Of a DNA stretch of 64,000 nucleotides, positions 44,201-54,358 are shown one piece after another. Position numbers and translations under genes: made by a program. The stretch is taken from assembly GCA_964019165.1 (NCBI GenBank), contig OZ025283.1, forward strand, positions 5,157,001-5,221,000, written 5' to 3'. This DNA comes from Mastigias papua. Its lineage: Eukaryota; Cnidaria; Scyphozoa; Rhizostomeae; Mastigiidae. The notes beneath the pieces were generated by a model, which saw nothing but the letters and a program-made list of their open reading frames with translations, made no database searches and was not told where the DNA came from. Each line of letters starts with the position of its first letter. Position 1 is the stretch's first letter.

Positions 44201-47200
44201 AGACACGGTTGCCTATAGCTATGAGCAAAAGAATCATCAGTAGAACAAATGGAAAATATAATGGCTGGAAAAGAACAGTCGCTACTGAAATGAAAAGTTC
44301 CATTGCAAAAAGAAACCAAGAGCCAATAAATCCAGTCAATATTGTACCAAGACATGCACTGCATCAGATAGAGGCTCGCGAGCAGAACAATGGAGAAGCA
44401 TATGAGGCTGAAATGTCAGAAGAGCCAGACGATAATATGTGGACTGGTGATGATGCAAGCAAAAACGAAGTCAATGGTTATGATAAGGCATATCGGCGTC
44501 AACAGAAAGATGAGGGACCGAAAAGGAGGTGGGAAGATGATGAAGAGGAGGAAGAACATCACCACCACGAAAATATGACAGAACACTCGTCTTTTGAGCA
44601 CAGATTGACGGAAAAATTGCTTGATGCCATTTTGTCTGAGCACGGGAAACACGAAAACACAGAACCGAAAGAGCATCCTAATTTAGGTATACATGAAATG
44701 TTTTTAATTTACGATAAGAGAGTCAAGATAATGAATATACAAGATAATGAAACAAGTAACAAAATGAGATTTAAAAATAACAGTGGCAGAGGCAAATGTG
44801 AGACTTCTTCGATTCCCCTTTTTCTTTGCGAGAAGAATTACAGATAGGTTATTAAGAGCTTACATAGTAAGTCCCACCCTCATATGGCATGCATTATCTT
44901 TCTTTCAGCTGCAACAACAGGTCTGATGAATTCAGCATATTCTGCAGGTAATTCAACTCAATTAATCATAGACAACTAATTTTTATTGACATGTATCTTT
45001 GTCCATAGAAGCAGCACAGAGTCTTATGGATACTGCTTATACATCAGGTGAGGGACCCAAAGTATAAAGAACAAATAGGAAATTACGGCTCCCATTCAAA
45101 ATATATCTGAAGCTATGTATAAACATGATGTACAATATTTGTTTTAAATTTTGAGAAATAGATCAGAACTTAGCTCTTACTTATGCACTATAGATATTCA
45201 AAATCAGCATGCTCAGAGACCATACATTTCAATTTGAATTGAAGAGAATCTCTTCTTGCTTGGTTTTGTAATACAGTTCTCTAGGCCTAAGCAGCGGAAA
45301 AATTCTTTTCAAGCTCGTTGAGGAGACCTTTGTGCACATAGATTCTCCAGATTTTTCGTTCTATTCTGTTTTGAATGAATGCAGTAAGGACTTCAAATAT
45401 CGAAAGATATGTCAATAGATGAAGTTTTATCAGAATTGAAATAGATTGTACCTTAACTTTGAAGCTCCCTGCCCAGCACTTCCTCCTTGTAAATGTGCTA
45501 ACCTGTCACAAATGAGACATTCAAGTTCAGTGATAGTGCTAGGCATATAGTGGACTCCAACATCACAACATTTAAGTTACTTAACTAGCATTAGATGTTA
45601 AGAAGATGGAACTCATATAAAAGTGTTCCCTGAAGGCTGCGGTTTGGCTTGCTAAGGAATTTGCTGCCTATGTCCTTTGAAAGAGTTCTTGCTACCTTGA
45701 AGCATTCTTCCGTACAAAGTAGCTTCAAAATGCCGCATTGGAGTGCTGTTGTGATGTTGAAGCCTACTATATGCTTTACCTCGCTTTCATACTTCAAGCT
45801 TTATAGTCTCTGATTCTTATCGTGACCGGACCATGTCTTTTGGAAAAGTGTAGCACCCCCTTGTAATAATAACCTTGCTCCCAAGAGCATTATGAAAATA
45901 TGGAATGATCAAGCACAGGCTACAGGTCGTCCAAAGCCAATTTTATGCATGACCATTCCGGAAGTCCTAGTAATATGATACGCTTTTTGTGTAAACGTTG
46001 ACGACAAGCAAATATTGCCTATTTAAAACTGATTTAATTCTGCCAACAGCTTTAGCTATCGAATCAATTTGTTATGATTTTCATTCGTAAACATTTCAGC
46101 CTTAAGAATTTTTTTCGTGCTTAGCACGACAAGAATGACCTCAGACATTCCCATTTATTTCATACAGTAAAGAAATCAGACAATACTTCTATAGCACCAA
46201 CGAAAGGCTACTAGCGTCTTTGAATCTATAGAAACTACATGAATTAAATGATATAGGACTAAACAAGCTTACTTTTCTATGGTAGGATTTCATACAGGAT
46301 TGGCAGGAGGGATGCAAACAAACACAGACCAAGGTATGAATTATCTACCTTAATAGTTCACATTTTCTTTTCATTAGTAGGTTTAGTAATATCGACTAGA
46401 ATTAGAGCTAACTAGCGTTTACTTCGGTGACCACCTAAACAGACTTCACATAATTTCTACACAGCCAATTGATACATTACAGGCCATTCCGTCATTATGG
46501 ATAGCATGAACCGTTTAGCAAACATGGTGGCAGTGCTAACAAACAAAGTTGGACAACAACAAGGAATGGCAGTTAGAAATGGCGGTGGCGCCGGCACAAC
46601 TGGAGAAGGAGCAGATGCAGCAGTAGGTAACGTATACAATTGATGTATACTTATAGAAATTTCACTACTTTCCTATGGGAGAATTTGTCATCACTTCATT
46701 GTAATTCACAATTATCAATATTGAGAACTTTTATTCATTTTTTATTTTATCAATATTTAAACACAATATACCTTTCAGCATGCAACACAAAGCAAACAAA
46801 TAACCTATTCGCAATATTTGTCTAAAGGAAAAAAATAAGTAAATAAATAAATAAGTAAATAAACTGCTGCTCTACCAAGGGGTGGTGTTTGGGTCCTTTG
46901 ATAGGTTTAAAAGATATTCTCTAAAACCTGTTCTAAAACGAGCGATTTATTCTTCTTCTCGAATATTGTTAGGGATATTATTCCAGAACAATTTCCCTCG
47001 ATATGGACTATTGCCCTCGGTATGGAATATTCCATTCGTTAATGAATACTGATTTCCATATGATGAAATATTGCCTTCGATAAGGAATATTGGAATATTA
47101 TCTTTGCTAATGAATATTGCTTTCCGCATGCTTTATGAAATATTGCCATCAGTAAGGACTATTGTGCTCGTTATGGAATATTCCATTCGTTAATGAATAT

Positions 47201-50200
47201 TGCTTTCCGCATGCTTTATGAAATATTGCCATCAGTAAGGACTATTGTGCTCGTTATGGACTATTCCATTCGTTAATGAATATTGCTTTCCGCATGCCTT
47301 ATGAAATATTGCTATCAGTAAGGACTATTGCGGTCGTTATGGAATATTTCATTCGTTAATGAATTTTGCTTTCAGCACGGAATATTTTAGTGCAAAATGG
47401 TAAAAAGTACAATGCTGATCATACTGATGGTAATAATTGGCATAAATTTAAACACAAGAATAGCTATAAGCAAAAGATCTTTTACTAAATGCGATAGACA
47501 CACAGTCTAAAACAGAGCACTACAAATAATGTAGATCCTAATTCATAACTAGAAGGATGATTTCATTTCTACGCACATATTCCTAGTCTTCTCTGTTCCA
47601 CACAAAACTCAACCTACTTAATCTAGCAACAATTGCTTCATCAGCTATTCCTCAGAGGATCTGGAGTACAGTAACTGCAAAAATTCCTTGGAACACCCAG
47701 TAAATAATGCAGTCTATTTTGAAATATTAAAATCCGGGTCAAATGATCCCATTCCCTTCCCGTTAAAACAAAATTGAGGCAAAAGCTTAATAAATTAAGC
47801 GCTATTTGAGAGCAAACCGACCAACTTCCTGTAAGTAAAGCCTGTTTTAATTCAGTATTGCATTGACAGGGGAGAGGGAAATCTAAATCTTCTAGCAATC
47901 AAAATGCAAGGTAAGCGCAGCAAAACTTTTGGCAGTCAATAGAAGCATAGCACATCAAATGTCTTTGGTTATTCAGGCAGAACATGACTATCAAAATGTG
48001 TATTTCCATAATTGGCAGAAGCGGCTTAGCTGCTAGTGAATAAGGGCTTAGAATTAAACGCTATGTGTTCGAACCCAGCTTCACAATGCTACTGGACATT
48101 AAAATTTGTCTGAAATAGTTTATTAATGGGGTAAACAGGCTGATTGCACAACTGGCAAATTTACGATACAGTAATGCATATTCCTTAAATGCTTCTCATA
48201 CAAAATTAGCTCTGAGACGTCAACCTAAGAGATTTTCTAAGGACTAGCTAATATATGCTTACAATGCTTACATTAACTTTAAAAATTATTTCACAATCTC
48301 CTATTCTACTGTCTTTTTATTCAGGAACAAATGCATTGATTAATGCTCAACAAGCAAGAGTATCGGGACAGCTTGGAGCTCTAGCGGAAGGGGTTGGGAC
48401 TCTCATTAAGGAAATACGAGAACTCAAAACAATGAAAAGCATAGAAAATGCACAAGGGGGAGCAGGGGGAGCTGGAGGTGGCTCTCTGTCAGTTGGGGGT
48501 AGTGGGGGAGCTGGAAATCTGCAAGGTCTCCTAGCTGCAGCCACAGTTGGGAAAGCTTTAAATGCCATACGCAATGCACAATCTGCTTTGAATATTGGAG
48601 CAGGGAACGTAATGGGTCAGTCATTTTCTGGAGCTGCAAGCACACCGGCGTTCACAACAGGATTCAGAGCAGGAGGAGCGGCAGGATATGGGGGAATAGG
48701 ATTAGGAGCACTAGCAGGAGGGCTAGGTGGGGGCTTGAGTGTAGGATTCGGTGGAATAGGAGGCCCAGGTGGGTTACGAGTAGGTAGTCCAATACCATTG
48801 CCAGTTCAGTCACCAATGGTTTCATTCAATGCATTGAATGCAGGTCAAGCATTAGGACAAAGTACCGGAATTGGGGCTGGAGGGTCCATAGGAGGATTGT
48901 CTGGAGGTCAACTGGCAGATTCATTAAGTACAAGTTTAAGCGCCCTGGGGCCAAAAGCTGCTTCTCACTTTCTAAACAATCTAGCGAAGGGAATGAATAA
49001 AGTTACAACGAGCTATCTTTCGGCCCTAAAAAAGCAGCAGAAGGAACAGAAAAGTTCTCCTGATGACAATAAAAATTCAAAAGGAAAGAAAGGAAAACAA
49101 AAAGCATCAAAAAGAGGAGTTGTTATACTACCGGCGCGAATGAGAATGGCTGAGAGCCTTGGACAAAAATATGAAGAGGAAAGTGGCATACGCAAAATGA
49201 AAAACAATGATTTACTAACAGCCCTACTTGGAGAGAAGCGAAGCAAGACAAAGAAAAATAAAAATACTGATAAAAAGATGAAAGGACGAAAGAGAGCTGA
49301 CAAGAGGAAAATCAGTAAGCAAGAGAAAAGTGATCAAAATGATGCATTACTTGCACAAAAAGCATTGGGTGTTAGTTTTGGAAATGGCCTAAAACCAAGT
49401 AAGTTGAACATAGAACTTATTATGGGAAATATTCTTCCTTGCATTTCATAACCATTCCTGCAACCTTTTGATTAGAGAACAAGTCTTCAAAAATCAATTT
49501 GGTAGGCATAACTAACTTTTTTACCTGATTCCGCTTTACTACAACAATTAAAACTAGTGTAGGGCCGTTGGTTGCAAGCAATATCGCCTGTACATCTCTG
49601 ATGATGATCTATGCAATGTTCTCAAAATTCTACGCACGATAATACCCGAACAAATAAAAGCAAACTATAACAGACGGACCAGAAACATATCTTCGGACCT
49701 GTCGCCAAGAGTAGAATAATCGCTCTATCCGGGGATCTTTTAGCATTGTCACTACTAGGGCATTAGCCCGGCGGGGTCTCTTCTTGGTTCCAATAAGAAA
49801 GCAAAAATGCAAGGTTTTCAGCCTACTAGCTTGGTTAAAAATTTGAATAATTTTCATGAAAACCTAACAATCACAAGTCAACCCTGACTAGGCACAAGAG
49901 CAGGAGCTGATTGTATAGCTCCGTTTTGGGCATACAGATGAAACATGACCAAAAATGAAATGAGGCCCTCATTTGGGCTTGCCCATTAGTCCAATGTCCT
50001 TAAAAGATATCCTGGTTCTAAACATCCACTTCATTTTTATTAAGAATTAGACGTAGCAATATGGTTGACGTAAATTAACAATGTAATGAATACCTTATGG
50101 TGAATTAAAAATACACACCATGGCACGCTAAGTAACATAGAGCCCAATCCATTACATAGCATACAGAATAATCCGTAAATGACAAGACATATTTTAAACA

Positions 50201-53200
50201 TTATAAGGCTATCATTGGTTGATAAATGTGACGTTGTTTAACATAGGAAGACCTGGTGTAACACTTAGAGAATATGACGACATTATTGACATCAAAGAAT
50301 ACGGAATTGACGCTGTATATGATTCAAGATATTTTCCAACAAAATCAACGAAAGCAGAAGTTCTCTTTAACTTTGACTCAAAGAACTCGAGACATGAAGA
50401 TACAGCATTGAGAATATATGGATGGTTTTTACCTCCATTGACTGGTGCCTACGTCTTCTATACCTCGTGTGATGATTTGTGCGATTTGTTTATAAGTCCA
50501 AATGAAAACCCATTGTCCAAATTGAAAATGGTGTCTCAAAAGGATTGGTCAGAACATAATGAATTTGACAGGTAAACCAACAAGTGAATAATGTATTTAT
50601 GAAGAATTGACGACAAACATACATCTGTCTGACAGACTAATTGCTCTATACGACAATAGCTCTACATAAAATCGTTTCTCCTTTTCATGAATAACTCTTC
50701 AATTGCATGCTTTTAGGGTTTAAAATAGACTAACAAATTTGACGTCTCTTATACAGCACCATGCAAACGTCAAATAAGAACGAGGTTAATACTTAGTCTT
50801 GCTAATCTATTTCTCTGTTCATTCAAATGTACCAGCAACATCGGCCATCTTTAATTCCAACTGTCAAAGGCATATGCAGTTCTTTGTAGGTATCAGTCAT
50901 AGGTTGAATTATTACTATTAGATAAATGTACAAAGCCAAGGGTCACGAGTTCGAGTCCAGCTCGGATTAGTTCTATTCTCGCACTTTCACTTTAGTTTCT
51001 CCAAAATCCTGCTGCATTTACATACTATTTTCCATTCATAGGTATCCGATGATGCAGTCTTCAGCAGTTATGCAGTTACAAGCAGGTCGCTCATATTACA
51101 TAGAAGCGGTTCAAGGAAACGCAGAAGGAAATTCTCATTTATCAGTCGGAGCTCAATTACCCAATGGTTTAATGTTAAGGCCCATAACTGGAGAATTCCT
51201 GAGCAGAGAGCCAATGGGTGATGTTGGAGCACAAAGCTCTTTGCCACAAGGAGGTGGACCAGGTGCATTGAATGGAGCTGGAAATATGATTGGCAATGGA
51301 GCTGCTGGCGGAGGACTGGGTGCAGGTGGTCTTGGTGGAGGGACAGGTCTTGGAGCAGATGGCAGTCTTGGGGCAGGAAGTGCTACTGGCGGTGCATCTG
51401 GCCCATATGGTGGCAGTGGACCAATAAATAGCTTAGGAGGAGGAGGGATTGGCGCTCCAGGTTCACATGGAAATGCAGAGAGGTTGACAAGTGATCAGTT
51501 CAACCCAGTATCAGCATCACTGACAGGTGGTCAGGGATCTTCCGGTGCTGCTGGTGCTGCTGGTGCTGCTGGTGCCGCTGGTGCCGCTGGTGCCGCTGGT
51601 GCCGCTGGTGCCGCTGGTGCCGCTGGTGCCGCTGGTGCCGCTGGTGCCGCTGGTGGTGCAGGTGGAGGTTCATCGTTAGGAACAGCGGCAGAAGTAGCAA
51701 GTATGCTAAACCAGTTTGGACTAGGCAGCATAGGAGGAGCAGCAGGAGGACAATCTGGGGTTTCAGTAGATGGCACTGGTACTACATTAGGTGCAGCACT
51801 CGAAAGTCTGTCTAGTGGACAGAGTTTGGGTGGAGGAATAGGAGGAGCATTAGCATCGGCAGTGATAAATGTTTTGAAAAATAAGGCGAGTGGCGGAAAT
51901 TCCGGAAATGCAAATACAGCTGCTAACCTTGGCGTATCAGCTGCCACTGCAGGGGCACTGGCTACTTCAGTAGGAAATGCTATAAAAGGGCAACAGGAAA
52001 CAGGAGCGACAAACCTTGCAAATGCTCTGAAGAATGCCTTGGCAAGCAGTGGTGGTGCATCTGTATTGGCAGATGCTATTAACACTGCATCCGGTTAGTT
52101 CGAAATCAATCAGTTAAGCTTCAAGAAAATATAACTTACTCAGACAATTTGTAAACATATCATGGCTTAGAACGATGGTAATTCTGCTGTAATAAGCCAC
52201 TTAATTCCACTGCATGTAGGATTGCATTGAAAAGGATACAAAAATTCCCGCTATTCATTCCCATAAGAACAGCTAATCAGAACAAAAGAACTTATTATAG
52301 CATGACTCTTATGAAATTTCTAAAATGAAAATTGCTTCAATTCTGTTGATGATTCATCCCTCGTAATGGAAAAAATTTATTGAACTTGATTGATAAATTT
52401 GCTACCATTTTCTTTCAGGAAATTATGTTGGCACGAAATCATGGCAAAACAAAGTAGCACAAACTGTCGCATCTGGTATAGCTGCAGGAATTCTGTCAGG
52501 TGGAACTGCTGTTATTAATCATATTGCTGATACTCTGAAAGCAAAAGGGATAAATCCTTCCCAAATAGCTGCTTCTAATGGTGTGACAAGTGGAGGAAAT
52601 GCTGCTGGGAATGAAGGTGGAGGAAATGGAGGAGCAAATGAAGGAAACAGTGGAACAAGCAGCAATCAAAATAGTGGAGGATTTGGTAACTGGAACAATG
52701 CGGGAAGCGGAGGCGCGAATGCTAACGGCTTTCCACAAGGAGCTGTCGTATACATAGGCGCTAATGGTAACAATAATAACAATGCAGGTTTCAATGGTGG
52801 AATAGTTGGTAGCAATAATGGGTTTCAATCAGGGGGCACTGCAACTAATATGGGCACATCATACTTGTTTCAACCAACCAGTAACAATCAAGGAAATGGA
52901 GGGTCAAAACTCAATACAGGTTCACAAGGAAATGATGGTGCAGGTGGGAACAATGAGGGTCTTGGTACTACGTACATCTTCACGGGTGTTAATGGAAATG
53001 CACAGCCAACAGTTAGTGGTACCCAGAGACAGGTGCGCAAACCTGATGACAATTTGTTGTTCAGTCGACCCGAGCAAACCAAACATAGAAATGGTGACGC
53101 AGGTATGGCATACAAGTTCAAGCCACTCAGCAAAGGCAATAATATTGCGAATGGGTTAAATGGAGTTTCAAATGGAGTCCATGGGATTCTGATACCATCA

Positions 53201-54317
53201 TCGCATGGCCCAGATGCATCAATGTCACATGTTCACACAGTAGGCCATCATATGACGCCAATGGAAGCATCAGAAAATGTAGGCTCAGTTCTAAACGAGC
53301 TGCTGAGTATGATTCCACATGAAGATTATCTTTTGAATATAGGTACTGATGATATTCATGTTAAACCGCCCAGTATAACTAGTACTATTACAACAGCTCA
53401 CAAAGATACCAGTAGTTTACAACAAATAAGTGAAAATGATATACACATCCATGGTTCAAAGAAAAAATTGATTCATGAGCTTGCTGAAATAAATAACAAA
53501 GAGAAAATAGCAAATGGAAAACGTAAGGAAACGAAAGAAACAGCAAAATTAAAAAATGAAGATAGTGGTGATGATGAAGATGACGATGATGACGAATTTG
53601 ATATAGACAAAGACAAAGAAGATAACGATGAAAAGGAAAATGATGAAGTTCCAAGTGATGAGGAAAAAGAGGCCGACGACAATCAGGATGAAAAAAATAC
53701 GAAAGAGGTCGCAAATGGAAAAGATCTTGAAGAGGTCTTTGATGAACTTGAAGATAGGGAAGGTGCCAAAGCTGCAACAGATAACCTGAGACAAAACGAA
53801 AAAGGCAATAGCCAAAAAGGCCAATCTGCCAAAGGACAACAAGCAAAATTTACTACTCGAATGAAGCAACCTCTCAACAGCCATTCATCTCCGGTACTAC
53901 ACAAAGCAATTACAAGAAGACAACAATTTTTACTAGGCAGAGATCATGATAGGCGTTACAATGAAAAGTCTCAGACGAAGCATGTTAGCGAGGATTCCCG
54001 AAAGAAAATGTTACCGGTGGAAGTAAGAGACACGTGGTCAGGCAAAACTCAATCAAAAAGGACATTTACAAATAAAAGCAGCAGAAATGATGGAGTTGAA
54101 ATTAAGAGTAAAGACAAACTATTGCAAGGAGGAAAATACGATGCTAATGTCAAAATACGTGAATACCCAAAAATAACATATCTCTCTGCAAAACAGAAAG
54201 ATAGAATAGATCAATCATCCCATGTTATGAAGTTGTACAACGAAGATACCCTGAACACTAAAGATAAAGTAAAAACGAAAGAGGTTGCTAAGAAGCAGGA
54301 AAAGGGAGAAGTTATTT

Positions 54318-54358
<41 letters not shown>

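Noticed and set aside
44920..44935. CTGATGA in exon 9 of the giant gene as a hammerhead core
   Set aside because: No GAAA follows at the right distance and the bases encode the conserved LMNSAY microexon.
48017..48085. Functional tRNA gene
   Set aside because: The T arm does not pair and no clear anticodon arm is present; treated as a SINE remnant.
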